A DNA stretch of 64,000 nucleotides, from the NCBI GenBank assembly GCA_023423695.1, contig JAFAFA010000042.1, positions 95,185 through 159,184 on the forward strand, given 5' to 3'. Within the stretch, counting starts at the first letter, position 1; each line of letters opens with the position of its first letter. The notes below the pieces were generated by a model. The model ran no database searches and had not been told where the DNA came from. It saw only the letters and a list, made by a program, of their open reading frames with translations. The stretch comes from Pseudomonadota bacterium. GTDB taxonomy: Bacteria; Pseudomonadota; Alphaproteobacteria; Azospirillales; Azospirillaceae. Position numbers and translations under genes: made by a program. This document shows positions 41,810-50,322 of this stretch, piece after piece.

Positions 41810-42475
41810 TTATCCGCCGGTTCCGGGGAAGATGCGGCCGGCCAGCTCGCACAGTCCCGCGCCGCTGCCGAAATGGTAGGCCACGCGGCGGATGGTCCCC
41901 TCGACGAAGGACGGATCGCCGGCATGGACCAGCAGGGCGAGCCCAAGCGCCAGCGCCCCCAGCAGCCAGGGCGAGACGCGCAGGCGCGGCGCGCCGTCCT
42001 TCCGGCTGGTCCACAGGAACAGCAGGACCGACAGGCCGCCGATCAGCAGCCCGGCCACCACCTCCGCCCCGGAATGGGCCGACACCGCGACACGGGACGC
42101 GCCGATGGCCAGCACCAGCGCCACCGCCGCCAGCGGCAGGCCGATCCTGAGCCAGACGGAGCGGGCGTCGCGCGCCGCCAGTGCAGCCACGGAACCGTAG
42201 AAGACGGTAGCGAAGGCGGCGTGCCCGCTGGGGCTGACGAAACGGTCGCCGGCGAACAGCGAGGGAAACAGCGGAAAGTCCGGCAGGCCGCAGCCATGCC
42301 CCACCAGCTTCAGCACCACCATGGCGCCGAGGCAGAGCGACAGCGCCAGCAGCCAGCGCAGCGCCAGCGGCGCCGAATGGTGCCGCCAGAGGGCGGTGGC
42401 GTAGAGGGCGGAAAGCGGGACGAGAAGGCTGCTGCTGCCCAGATGGGTGATGGCGCCGCTGGCGGTGGCGAACAT
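41810..42475 (-). CDS. PAP2-type membrane phosphatase
   Basis: 221 residues with five or six hydrophobic helices. The PAP2 active-site motifs are DRFVSPSGHAAFATVFYGSV (SGH) and GASRVAVSAHSGAEVVAGLL (SR...H); the first KX6RP motif is weak. The family removes phosphate from lipid phosphates such as phosphatidate or undecaprenyl diphosphate. No lipid genes are adjacent. It lies downstream of pleD on the same strand with about 100 bp between. Confidence 0.85.
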   Translation of the reverse strand: MFATASGAITHLGSSSLLVPLSALYATALWRHHSAPLALRWLLALSLCLGAMVVLKLVGHGCGLPDFPLFPSLFAGDRFVSPSGHAAFATVFYGSVAALAARDARSVWLRIGLPLAAVALVLAIGASRVAVSAHSGAEVVAGLLIGGLSVLLFLWTSRKDGAPRLRVSPWLLGALALGLALLVHAGDPSFVEGTIRRVAYHFGSGAGLCELAGRIFPGTGG

Positions 42476-42574
42476 CGGGACCCCGTTGATGGTGGTGGAG
42501 GCGGCGGAAGGAACGGCTTTGCCAGATGGTGCGGCGCAGCACGGACGGCAAGGGCCGGAAAATTCCGCCCCGCC

Positions 42575-43969
42575 CTACCCCTCCACCCGGTCGGCGCGCG
42601 CGTCGGCGATGACGCAGTTGCGGCCGGACCGCTTCGCCTCGTACAGCGCCTCGTCGGCGCGACGGATCAGGCCCTCGGCCGTGTCGCCCAGCCGGCCGCC
42701 GATGGAGATGCCGATGGACACGGTCACGTTGATCTCGCCGCGGTCGTTCGACACGGCGAACGGGGTGTCGGCGATGCGCGAGCGCAGGCGCTCGGCGACG
42801 ATCAGCGCGGCTTCCCCGTCGGTGTCCGGCAGGATGACCACGAACTCCTCGCCGCCCAGCCGGGCGACGAGGTCGAAGGTGCGCAGGTTGCGGCTGGCGC
42901 GGGCGGAGACCTCGCGCAGCACCTCGTCGCCGATGGCGTGGCCGTAGGTGTCGTTGACGACCTTGAAATGGTCGATGTCGAACATCAGCACCGACACCGG
43001 CTTGTGGCTGTCGATGGCGCGTTCCAGCAGCCGCGGCAGATGGGCGTTGACGTAGCGGCGGTTGAAGACGCCGGTCAGGCTGTCGGTCAGCGCCATCGAC
43101 AGGCTCTGCTCGTAATTGGAGCGCAGCCGTTCCTGGTAGCGCTTGCGCCGGATCTGGGTGCGGGCGCGGGCCAGCAGCTCGTTCCGGTCGACCGGCTTGA
43201 CCACATAGTCGTTGGCGCCGAGTTCCAGCCCCTTGGCCACCTGCCCAAGATCGCCCTCGTCCACCATCAGCAGGATCGGCACCTGCCGCGTCCGCTCGTG
43301 CGAGCGCAGCTGCGAGCAGAGCCGCAGCCCGTCCTCGTTCAGCAGGGTCAGGCTGATCACCACGAGGTCCAGCTCGCCGCCCAGCGCGCGTTCCAGCGCC
43401 TTGGCGCAGGTGTCGGCCGAGTTCACCGTGTTGTGGTCGCGCCGCAGGGTCTCCGTCACCTTCTCCAGGTCGAGCATGGAATCCTCCAGCACCAGCACGG
43501 TGGCGTGCTCGAAGGATTCGCTCAGCATGGTGCCGCTGCGCTCGATGACGCCGAACTGGCCGGACGTGCTTTCGCGCAGCCGCCATTCGTCCATCATCAT
43601 CTTCAGGCGGACAAGCGAGCGCACGCGCGCGAACAGCGCGATGTCGTTCACCGGCTTGGTCAGGAAATCGTCGGCACCGGCCTCCAGCCCGCGCACCCGG
43701 TCGGCGATGTCGGACAGCGCCGTCACCATCACGACGGGGATATGCATGGTGGCGGGGTCGGAGCGGATCTTCTCGCACACCTCGAACCCGTCCATGCCCG
43801 GCATCATCACGTCCAGCAGGACGATGTCCGGCGATTCCCGCCGCACCATCTCCAGCGCGTCCGGCCCATTGTACGCCGTCAGCACATTGAAGTATTCGCG
43901 CGTCAGCTTCGCCGCGAGCAGCTTCACATTGGGCAGAACGTCATCGACGACAAGGACACGCGCGGACAT
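42575..43969 (-). CDS. pleD: PleD-type response regulator / diguanylate cyclase
   Basis: 464 residues: receiver domain with phospho-acceptor Asp53 (DIVLLDVMMPGMDG) and conserved Lys in FLTKPVN; a second receiver-like domain (about 155-275) in which the Asp position is occupied by ISLTL, so it is an adaptor; then GGDEF domain with GGEEF at 372-376. An RTFD sequence (363-366), five residues before the motif, is the inhibitory I-site. It makes cyclic-di-GMP in the swarmer-to-stalked transition in Caulobacter. It follows divK by 42 bp. Confidence 0.96.
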   Translation of the reverse strand: MSARVLVVDDVLPNVKLLAAKLTREYFNVLTAYNGPDALEMVRRESPDIVLLDVMMPGMDGFEVCEKIRSDPATMHIPVVMVTALSDIADRVRGLEAGADDFLTKPVNDIALFARVRSLVRLKMMMDEWRLRESTSGQFGVIERSGTMLSESFEHATVLVLEDSMLDLEKVTETLRRDHNTVNSADTCAKALERALGGELDLVVISLTLLNEDGLRLCSQLRSHERTRQVPILLMVDEGDLGQVAKGLELGANDYVVKPVDRNELLARARTQIRRKRYQERLRSNYEQSLSMALTDSLTGVFNRRYVNAHLPRLLERAIDSHKPVSVLMFDIDHFKVVNDTYGHAIGDEVLREVSARASRNLRTFDLVARLGGEEFVVILPDTDGEAALIVAERLRSRIADTPFAVSNDRGEINVTVSIGISIGGRLGDTAEGLIRRADEALYEAKRSGRNCVIADARADRVEG

Positions 43970-44011
43970 CGGAAGGCAAATTCCTGCAGAATTGCTACAG
44001 AGAAAACCGAC

Positions 44012-44419
44012 TTACCCAAGAAACTTCTTGACTGTTTCAAGGAACTTCACAACTGAAATAGGCTTCGCCACGTAATCCTCGCAGCCACCCTGGCGAATTT
44101 TTTCCTCGTCACCTTTCATCGCGAAGGCGGTGACGGCCACGACAGGGATCGACTTCAGGTCCGGATCGTCCTTGATCCAGCGGGTGACCTCGAGCCCCGA
44201 CACCTCGGGGAGCTGGATGTCCATCAGGATCAGATCGGGATGGTGCAGACGGGCCAGCCGCATCGCATCCATGCCGTCGCGGGTCTGCAGCGTGTCGTAG
44301 CCGTGCGCTTCGAGCAGGTCATGAAAGAGCTTCATGTTCAGCTCGTTGTCCTCGACGATGAGGACGGTCTTCGTCGGCTTACCACCGGCCAAGGATGGAC
44401 CGCCCGGCTCCGCTGACAT
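44012..44419 (-). CDS. divK: Single-domain response regulator DivK
   Basis: 135 residues from ATG 44419, with GGGGAGG upstream. The receiver runs TKTVLIVEDNELNMKLFHDL, HHPDLILMDIQLPEVSGLEV (Asp67 phospho-acceptor), and KP at 119-120 in CEDYVAKPISVVKFL. DivK lacks an output domain and controls cell-cycle kinases PleC, DivJ and DivL in Caulobacter. The divK-pleD order is the same as there. A CtrA-like box lies about 137 bp upstream. Confidence 0.95.
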   Translation of the reverse strand: MSAEPGGPSLAGGKPTKTVLIVEDNELNMKLFHDLLEAHGYDTLQTRDGMDAMRLARLHHPDLILMDIQLPEVSGLEVTRWIKDDPDLKSIPVVAVTAFAMKGDEEKIRQGGCEDYVAKPISVVKFLETVKKFLG

Positions 44420-44555
44420 GCATCCTCCCCTGGGTCCGGCTCCCGCCTTCACGCTGTCCGACACCCGGTTGCGCCCGCCATTCGACAATCGAGGCGGCGG
44501 ATACCCGTGCGGCATCGCACTCCGGTATACCCCCTTTCTGATTAGGTCGCGACGG

Positions 44556-44570
44556 TTAAATAGTCGTTAC
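44556..44570. promoter_or_regulatory. CtrA-like box upstream of divK
   Basis: TTAA-ATAGTCG-TTAC has one mismatch to TTAA-N7-TTAA; on the minus strand it reads GTAA-N7-TTAAC. It is about 137 bp upstream of the divK ATG, in an AT-rich stretch. divK is a CtrA target in Caulobacter; the call is inference. Confidence 0.45.
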
Positions 44571-44620
44571 CCGACCAATGGACATCACCCCTGATGCTGT
44601 CGATTGTTCTGTCGGGACAG

Positions 44621-44651
44621 GAAAAAACCGCCCGCGGCGGGCGCGGGCGGT
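44621..44651 (-). terminator. Intrinsic terminator of the GGDEF gene
   Basis: Stem ACCGCCCGCG / CGCGGGCGGT (44627-44636, 44642-44651) with five-base loop; on the minus strand it is followed by TTTTTTC. It lies 57 bp after the stop of the GGDEF gene. Confidence 0.9.
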
Positions 44652-44707
44652 CTTTGATGAGCGGTCCGGGGTCTTCCGGTCCGGTGGTGGCCGGACGGAG
44701 CTGCGTT

Positions 44708-45442
44708 TCAGGCAGCCTGCCTGGTCTTGCGCTTGGTTTCGCATTTGCGCTTGGCGTCGCGGCGGCGAGCCCCCTTGGCGCCGTACATCATCGCATCGGC
44801 GCGGCGCATCACCTCGTCCTCGCTGTCCTCGGCGCCATAGGGCTGGGTGCCGACGGAGAAGCGGACCGGCAGGCTGTGCCCGCCCCATTCCACATGGGTG
44901 GCATCGGCGATGGCCGCCAGCTGGCGGGCGCGGACGAGGCCGTTGGCGGTGTCGGTGTTGGTCAGCAGCACGGCGAACTCGTCGCCGCCGAGACGGGCGA
45001 CCACATCCTCCTGGCGGACATTGCCGACGATCATGCGCGCGACCTGCCGCAGATAGGCGTCGCCGGCGACATGGCCGTGGGTGTCGTTGATCGCCTTGAA
45101 CCCGTCCAGGTCGATCATGACCAGCAGGCCGCCGGCGGACCCGTTGCGGCGGGCGGACGCCAGTTCACGGCGGAAGTGGCTGTAGAAACCGCGCCGGTTC
45201 AAGAGGCCGGTCAGCTCGTCCGTCATCGTCAGGCTTTCGAGGTAGGCGATGCGCTCCTGCAACTCGGCGATCGTCTCCTTTGCCTCGGATAGCAGCGCGA
45301 TCGTCTCGTCCAGCGTCTGGCGCTCGGTCCCCCGCAGAAGCCCGACGCGCGAGGCCAGCGCGACCGGCGACCAGCCCGCCGGCACGTCGAAACGGTCGGA
45401 GGCGTGGGGCTTCAGGTCCAGGGCGGCGACGATGGCGTTCAT
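44708..45442 (-). CDS. GGDEF diguanylate cyclase
   Basis: 244 residues. The first 70 residues hold a helical signalling region (ETIALLSEAKETIAELQERI), then a complete GGDEF domain: DELTGLLNRRGFYSHFRREL, DLDGFKAINDTHGHVAGDAY and the active-site GGDEF (152-156). An I-site RQED (143-146) is present. No known sensor domain precedes it. The C-terminus is strongly basic (ARRRDAKRKCETKRKTRQ), which is unusual for this family and might bind nucleic acid or membrane. It is transcribed towards divK with a terminator after it. Confidence 0.92.
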   Translation of the reverse strand: MNAIVAALDLKPHASDRFDVPAGWSPVALASRVGLLRGTERQTLDETIALLSEAKETIAELQERIAYLESLTMTDELTGLLNRRGFYSHFRRELASARRNGSAGGLLVMIDLDGFKAINDTHGHVAGDAYLRQVARMIVGNVRQEDVVARLGGDEFAVLLTNTDTANGLVRARQLAAIADATHVEWGGHSLPVRFSVGTQPYGAEDSEDEVMRRADAMMYGAKGARRRDAKRKCETKRKTRQAA

Positions 45443-45682
45443 GGGGTCGGCTCCTCTGATGAAGGTCGGAACACTTCGACCTCACATAAGCAACCACCGT
45501 GCCAACCCGGCGCACCCCGCAGATACCAAGCATTTTATCGATCGACGGCGAATTGTGCCTGCCGATCACCGGCCGGACGTGGAGCGTCTTTCCCACCCGG
45601 CCGGCATCTTCTGCCCATCGCCGCTCTTTGGTGGCAGGAAATCCCTGCCGGGCGGCGGTCGCACCCGCTTCTCGGCGGCGGC

Positions 45683-46684
45683 TCACACCACCCGGTCGGG
45701 CGCCGGGCGGCCGGCCATCACCGCGTCGATGTTGTCCAGCGCCTTGAAGCCCATGGCGTTGCGCGTCTCCACCGTGGCGCTGCCCAGATGCGGAAGCAGG
45801 AAGGCATTGGGCAGGTCGCGATAGCCGGGATGGAGGTTCGGCTCGTTCTCGAACACGTCGAGCCCGGCCGCCGCCAGCCGTCCCATCTTCAGCGCGGCGA
45901 TCACGGCCTCGTCGTCCACCACGCTGCCGCGCGCGGTGTTGACCAGGATGGCCCCCGGGGGCATCCGCCCGATCCGCTCGGCGTTCAGCCAATGCCGGGT
46001 TTCCGCAGTGGCGGGGAAGTGGAGCGACAGAACATCGCAGACCGGCAGCATCGCCTCCGGGTCGGCATGGTAGGTGGCGCCCAACTCCAGTTCCGGGGGC
46101 AGGCGGCGGCGGTTGCTGTAGTGGATCGCCATGCCGAAGGCGCGGGCGCGGGCCGCCACCGCCTGACCGATGCGGCCCATGCCGACGATGCCCAGCCGCT
46201 TGGCCCCGACATGGGTTCCCATCAGTTGGGTCGGGGTCCAGCCGGTCCAGGCATTCGCCCGGATCATCCGCTCCCCCTCCGACGCCCGGCGTGCGGCACC
46301 GAGCAGAAGAAGCAAGGCGATGTCGGCGGTGGCGTCGGTCAGCACGTCGGGCGTGTTGGTGACGGTCAGGCCGCGGGCGCGGGCCGCCTCAAGGTCGATG
46401 TGGTCGGTCCCGACGGAGAAGGTCGCCAGCACCCGCACCCGCTCCGGCAGGGCGGCGATGGCGGCGGCGTCGAGCCGGTCGCCGGCACAGCACAGAACGG
46501 CGTCGGCCCCCGTCTCCGCGGCGCGGGCGGCGATCTCCGTCCCGCCGAATGCCCGGTCTTCCGGGTTGAGGACCGCCCGGTAATCGCGCGACGCCCGCGC
46601 CTCCACCGCATCGGGAAGGCGGCGGGTCAGCAGCACCACCGGACGGGCAGCGGCGTCCAGCGGGGTCTCGGCAGGGCTTGTCAT
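45683..46684 (-). CDS. D-2-hydroxyacid dehydrogenase (glyoxylate/hydroxypyruvate reductase type)
   Basis: 333 residues from ATG 46684 (MTSPAETPLDAAARPVVLLT). NAD(P)-binding motif is RLGIVGMGRIGQAVAARARA; catalytic Arg, Glu and His occur in LVNTARGSVVDDEAVIAAL, LDVFENEPNLHPGYRDLPN and LPHLGSATVETRNAMG. ANRRRLPPELE-like SNRRRLPPELELG suggests NADP use (Arg after the second strand), as in GhrB-type reductases. The exact keto acid is unknown. Confidence 0.9.
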   Translation of the reverse strand: MTSPAETPLDAAARPVVLLTRRLPDAVEARASRDYRAVLNPEDRAFGGTEIAARAAETGADAVLCCAGDRLDAAAIAALPERVRVLATFSVGTDHIDLEAARARGLTVTNTPDVLTDATADIALLLLLGAARRASEGERMIRANAWTGWTPTQLMGTHVGAKRLGIVGMGRIGQAVAARARAFGMAIHYSNRRRLPPELELGATYHADPEAMLPVCDVLSLHFPATAETRHWLNAERIGRMPPGAILVNTARGSVVDDEAVIAALKMGRLAAAGLDVFENEPNLHPGYRDLPNAFLLPHLGSATVETRNAMGFKALDNIDAVMAGRPAPDRVV

Positions 46685-46781
46685 TCCGGCTGTTCCCTTC
46701 CATTGATTAGGAATCAAGGGTGGCGGCTCTTCCGAACCGCGGCGAAAACACCCATACTTCACCCTGAGCCGTCAATCACCT

Positions 46782-47651
46782 GTGGATCCCGTCTTGCTCG
46801 ACCGTCTCTCTGCCCTGCCGGCGACCGTCGGCACGGTCCTCGCCGCTACCGTCACCGCCGGTGCGCTCCTCGCGGCCACTCCCGTCCTGGCACAGCCGGC
46901 CGCCACATCGATGGCGGCGGTCGCGGCCAAGATCCAGCCGCACCGGGCGATCTACGCCATGTCGCTGGGATCGGCGCGCAACGGCTCGAAGGTCAGCGAC
47001 GTCCGCGGACGCATGATGTTCGAATGGGCCGACGCCTGCGACGGCTGGACGACGGAGCAGCGCTTCCAGCTGCGCTTCGTCTACAGCGAAGGCGACGACA
47101 TGGCGATGAACACCAACTACACGACGTGGGAGGCGAAGAACGGTCTGCGCTACCGCTTCAACGTCCGCAAGCTGGTGAACGGCGAGCTGGACGAGGAGGT
47201 GCGCGGCGAGGCGAACCTGCAGGCCGATGGCGCCGGCACCGCCCAGTTCACCAAGCCGGAACCGCAGGAGATGGAGCTGCCGGCCGGCACCATGTTCCCC
47301 ACCGCCCACACGCTGGCGATCCTCGACCATGCTGAGCGGAACGAACCCTTCTTCACCCGCACCATCTTCGACGGATCGGATGCCGACGGGCCGACCGAGG
47401 TGTCGACCGTCACCGGCAAGCCGGGCGCGCCGAAGGAATCCGGCAAGGATCCGCTGCTGAAGGTGGGAAAATCCTGGCCGGTCCGCATGGCCTTCTTCCC
47501 GGTGCAGAGCGATTCGGCGCAGCCGGAATATGAGATGAGCCTGCACCTGCTGGAGAACGGCATCGCCGAGTCCATGCAGATCGACTATGGCGACTTCACC
47601 GTCAACGCCGTGCTCGAGAAGATCGAGGCGCTGCCCAAGTCGGGCTGCTGA
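46782..47651 (+). CDS. EipB-family (DUF1849) cell envelope protein
   Basis: 289 residues from a non-ATG start at 46782 (protein MDPVLLDRLSALPATVGTVL). A Sec signal peptide ends near LAQPA. The periplasmic domain begins PHRAIYAMSLGSARNGSKVS and contains the conserved Cys in ADACDGWTTEQRF; the last residue is the partner Cys (LPKSGC). Both cysteines are conserved in EipB of Brucella, where a disulfide closes the spiral beta fold and the protein protects the cell envelope. It is monocistronic. The start is weakly supported, as no strong ribosome binding site is seen. Confidence 0.88.
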   Translation: MDPVLLDRLSALPATVGTVLAATVTAGALLAATPVLAQPAATSMAAVAAKIQPHRAIYAMSLGSARNGSKVSDVRGRMMFEWADACDGWTTEQRFQLRFVYSEGDDMAMNTNYTTWEAKNGLRYRFNVRKLVNGELDEEVRGEANLQADGAGTAQFTKPEPQEMELPAGTMFPTAHTLAILDHAERNEPFFTRTIFDGSDADGPTEVSTVTGKPGAPKESGKDPLLKVGKSWPVRMAFFPVQSDSAQPEYEMSLHLLENGIAESMQIDYGDFTVNAVLEKIEALPKSGC

Positions 47652-47741
47652 AGGGGCGCCGGTCCGTGACAATCATACCCGCTTCATCGCACCAGGCGGA
47701 AGAATCGCGGTTTCCCTGTTGATCGCGCCTCGTTGCTGCGT

Positions 47742-47756
47742 TTAACTGTGGGTTGA
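47742..47756. promoter_or_regulatory. CtrA-like box (weak)
   Basis: TTAA-CTGTGGG-TTGA, one mismatch to the CtrA consensus, 67 bp upstream of the 75-residue small gene. One such match is expected by chance in a window of this size, so confidence is low. Confidence 0.3.
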
Positions 47757-47822
47757 TTTTGCGCAACAGGCCGGCCCGCCCCCGTCACGGGATGCGGACG
47801 GCCGTCCAAGGGTTTATCCGTC

Positions 47823-48050
47823 ATGAGCAAGAAGCATGTCCAGATCGGGCAGGTTTTCCAACCGGTCGGCACCGCCGGCGTCCGCGGTTGGCGGGTGACG
47901 GCTACGGTCAACCTGCTGGGCATCCCCCACGCCCGCGTCGTCAGCACCGAAGACGACGGCGTGTCCAAGACCCTGAGCTGCTCGGTCCTCGCCGACACCA
48001 GCCACTACCGCCTGATCGCAGCGGCGCCGTCAGGTGGGATGGCGGCGTAA
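47823..48050 (+). CDS. Small hypothetical protein
   Basis: 75 residues: MSKKHVQIGQVFQPVGTAGV then RGWRVTATVNLLGIPHARVV, STEDDGVSKTLSCSVLADTS and a Gly/Ala tail. It looks like a compact beta-rich domain (alternating pattern GWRVTATVNLLGIPHARVV), with one cysteine. No family is recognised and no ribosome binding site is clear. It stands alone between eipB and a palindromic repeat. Codon usage is like its neighbours. Confidence 0.55.
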   Translation: MSKKHVQIGQVFQPVGTAGVRGWRVTATVNLLGIPHARVVSTEDDGVSKTLSCSVLADTSHYRLIAAAPSGGMAA

Positions 48051-48102
48051 CGTTTCGGCCGGAAATCACTGTTTTACAAGAGCACTCGGCCCCCTCAGTA
48101 AC

Positions 48103-48178
48103 CTTCCCCCGCTCCGCGGGAGAGGGAAAGGGCGTCGCATTGCAAACCTTTCCCTCTCCCACCGAAGGTGCGGGAGGA
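48103..48178. repeat. C-rich palindromic element between convergent genes
   Basis: GGGAGAGGGAAAGG (48118-48131) pairs perfectly with CCTTTCCCTCTCCC (48147-48160). Outer C/G-rich blocks (CCTTCCCCCGC near 48102 and GCGGGAGGAAGGGGG near 48169) extend the dyad imperfectly. It lies between the ends of the 75-residue gene and rarA, much like the element at 834-1014. Confidence 0.7.
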
Positions 48179-48203
48179 AGGGGGCGAAACGCTTAACCCT
48201 CCC

Positions 48204-49523
48204 CTACTCCTCCCCCCGCCGCTCGCGCAGCTTGGCCCAGTAGTCCAGCCGCTTGCGCAGGTCGCGCTCGAATCCCCGCTCCACCGGCTGGTAGAACTCG
48301 CGCCGGGCCATGCCTTCGGGGAAATAGTTCTGGCCGGAGAATCCCTCCGCCGTATCGTGGTCGTACTCGTAGCCCTTGCCGTAGCCGATGGTCTTCATCA
48401 GCTTGGTCGGCGCGTTCAGGATATGCTTGGGCGGCATCAGCGAGCCCGTCTCCTTCGCCGCGCGCACCGACGCCTTGTAGGCGGTATAGCCGGCGTTCGA
48501 CTTCGGCGCCGTCCCCAGATAGATGACCAGCTGCGCCAGGGCCAGTTCACCCTCCGGGCTGCCGAGCCGCTCATAGGCTTCCCACGCCGCGACCGCCTGG
48601 GTCAGCGCGTTGGGATCGGCCAGCCCGACATCCTCGACCGCGAAGCGGGTCAGCCGGCGGGCGATGTAGCGCGGATCCTCGCCGCCATCCAGCATGCGGC
48701 TGTACCAGTAGAGCGCCGCATCGGTGTCCGACCCGCGCAGCGACTTGTGCAAGGCGCTGATGAGGTTGTAATGCCCTTCCTGCGACTTGTCGTACAGCGG
48801 GGCTCGGCGCTGGATGGTGGCGGCGAGCGCGTTGGTGTCCAGCACCGTCCCGCCGGGCAGCGCGAACAGCTCCTCACACAGGTTCAGGCAGAAGCGGCCG
48901 TCGCCGTCGGCCATCGCCTTCACCGCGGCGCGCGCATCGGCGTCCAGCGGCAGCGGCCGGCCCATCTCCGCCTCCGCCCGCGACAGCAGCTTTTCCAGCG
49001 CCGCATCGTCCAGCCGGTTCAGCACGAACACCTGCGCCCGCGACAGCAAGGCGGCGTTCAGTTCGAAGGACGGGTTCTCGGTGGTGGCGCCGACCAGCGT
49101 GACGGTGCCGTCCTCGACGTAGGGCAGGAAACCGTCCTGCTGCGAGCGGTTGAAGCGGTGAATCTCGTCGATGAACAGCAGGGTCCCCTGCCCTGCCACC
49201 CGACGGGCACGCGCGGCATCGAAGACCTTGCGCAGGTCCGCAACGCCGGAGAAGACCGCGGACAGCGGTTCGAAATGAAGGTCGGTGCTGTGGGCCAGCA
49301 GGCGGGCGATGGTGGTCTTGCCACAGCCGGGCGGCCCCCACAGGATCATGGAGGCCAGTCGCCGCGCCGCGACCATGCGGCCGAGCGGCCCGTCGGGTTT
49401 CAGCAGATGATCCTGGCCGACCACCTCGTCCAGCGTGCGCGGGCGCAGCCGGTCGGCGAGCGGGCGGGGAGCCGCCGACTCGAACAGGCCGGCACCCCCG
49501 CCCGACTCGCCGCGTTTTGCCAT
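48204..49523 (-). CDS. rarA: Replication-associated recombination protein A (RarA/MgsA)
   Basis: 439 residues. Clamp-loader-like AAA+ ATPase: RPRTLDEVVGQDHLLKPDGP, Walker A LWGPPGCGKTTIARLLAHST, Walker B GTLLFIDEIHRFNRSQQDGF and sensor 1 LVGATTENPSFELNAALLSR. The C-terminal tetramer domain has HYNLISALHKSLRGSDTDAA and YWYSRMLDGGEDPRYIARRL. It acts at stalled replication forks. The lipoprotein gene lies ten bases upstream on the same strand. Confidence 0.96.
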   Translation of the reverse strand: MAKRGESGGGAGLFESAAPRPLADRLRPRTLDEVVGQDHLLKPDGPLGRMVAARRLASMILWGPPGCGKTTIARLLAHSTDLHFEPLSAVFSGVADLRKVFDAARARRVAGQGTLLFIDEIHRFNRSQQDGFLPYVEDGTVTLVGATTENPSFELNAALLSRAQVFVLNRLDDAALEKLLSRAEAEMGRPLPLDADARAAVKAMADGDGRFCLNLCEELFALPGGTVLDTNALAATIQRRAPLYDKSQEGHYNLISALHKSLRGSDTDAALYWYSRMLDGGEDPRYIARRLTRFAVEDVGLADPNALTQAVAAWEAYERLGSPEGELALAQLVIYLGTAPKSNAGYTAYKASVRAAKETGSLMPPKHILNAPTKLMKTIGYGKGYEYDHDTAEGFSGQNYFPEGMARREFYQPVERGFERDLRKRLDYWAKLRERRGEE

Positions 49524-49533
49524 GGCCGGTGCC

Positions 49534-49905
49534 TCAGCGCGCCGCGCCGCAGCGCTGGTAGCACTGCTTCAACTGGAAGCCGCAGTTGTCGGTCGGGCTG
49601 AAGGGCGTCGAATCGGTGCGGTCGATGCCGCCCTGGTTGCGCGCGGCCACCGAGTCCATGCACACATTGTGGCTGCGCTCGCACTGGGCCTGGCAGGAGG
49701 CGCCGACATCGGCGCCGGTGCCATTGTCCAAACGCAGCGACTGGTCGTCGGCGCCGCCGCGCGGAGTCGATGGGCCGGGCACGACGGTGACGGTGGGCGC
49801 CGGGCCCGATGCGGCCGGACGGTCGGACGGACGGTCGGCGCAGGCCGACAGGCCGAGCAGGGCGATGGCCACCAGCGGGGCGATGAGACGGACCGGACGG
49901 AACAT
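49534..49905 (-). CDS. Cys-rich lipoprotein
   Basis: 123 residues from ATG 49905. Signal MFRPVRLIAPLVAIALLGLS followed by lipobox Cys22 (LSAC). A disordered Pro/Gly-rich linker (PTVTVVPGPSTPRGGADD) leads to a domain with six cysteines: SCQAQCERSHNVCMDSVAA, NCGFQLKQCYQRCGAAR. The CxxxC-type spacing suggests disulfides in the periplasm. No family recognised. Its stop is ten bases before rarA start, so it may be co-transcribed, with no evident functional link. Confidence 0.7.
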   Translation of the reverse strand: MFRPVRLIAPLVAIALLGLSACADRPSDRPAASGPAPTVTVVPGPSTPRGGADDQSLRLDNGTGADVGASCQAQCERSHNVCMDSVAARNQGGIDRTDSTPFSPTDNCGFQLKQCYQRCGAAR

Positions 49906-50035
49906 AGCCACGACGGCTCCTATTCTTCTTGTTGTGAGGACGGCCGCGGGCATGGCGGAATGCCACACCCCTCTGGACCATCCCCCGTTCGGTCCCCACT
50001 ATGCCGACAACCGCATCAAGAAGGGAATGACTGAA

Positions 50036-50308
50036 ATGACACCGGAATCGGACGGCAGATCGACACGCAACCCGCCGCGCCACCGCTCCCTGCGGCTGCT
50101 GCTGGCGCTGCTCGTCCTTGGCCTTGTCATGCTGGCCTCGCGCGCGCTGGCGCTGCCCAACATCGGCATGGGCGAGATGATCATCCCGATGTTGGGCGGA
50201 CTGTTCGTGGCGGTCGCCATCGTCATGATCGTGCGCCGCGACCGTGCCGACCGCGACGCCCTGCCCCCGTCCCGGCGCAACCGCCAGGACCAGGGCATGC
50301 CGGACTGA
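50036..50308 (+). CDS. Small hypothetical membrane protein
   Basis: 90 residues from ATG 50036 (AGGGA nine bases upstream; ATG 50027 is too close to it). A basic N-terminus (RSTRNPPRHRSLRL) is followed by two hydrophobic helices, about 23-42 (LLLALLVLGLVMLASRALAL) and 51-66 (PMLGGLFVAVAIVMIV), and a charged tail (RRDRADRDALPPSRRNRQ). No family recognised. It converges on the YqaA-like gene. Confidence 0.6.
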   Translation: MTPESDGRSTRNPPRHRSLRLLLALLVLGLVMLASRALALPNIGMGEMIIPMLGGLFVAVAIVMIVRRDRADRDALPPSRRNRQDQGMPD

Positions 50309-50322
50309 TCAGGCTGGCCTGA

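Noticed and set aside
42575..43969. Second receiver domain of PleD as a working phospho-acceptor
   Set aside because: The Asp position is replaced by ISLTL; the domain looks degenerate, as in Caulobacter PleD.
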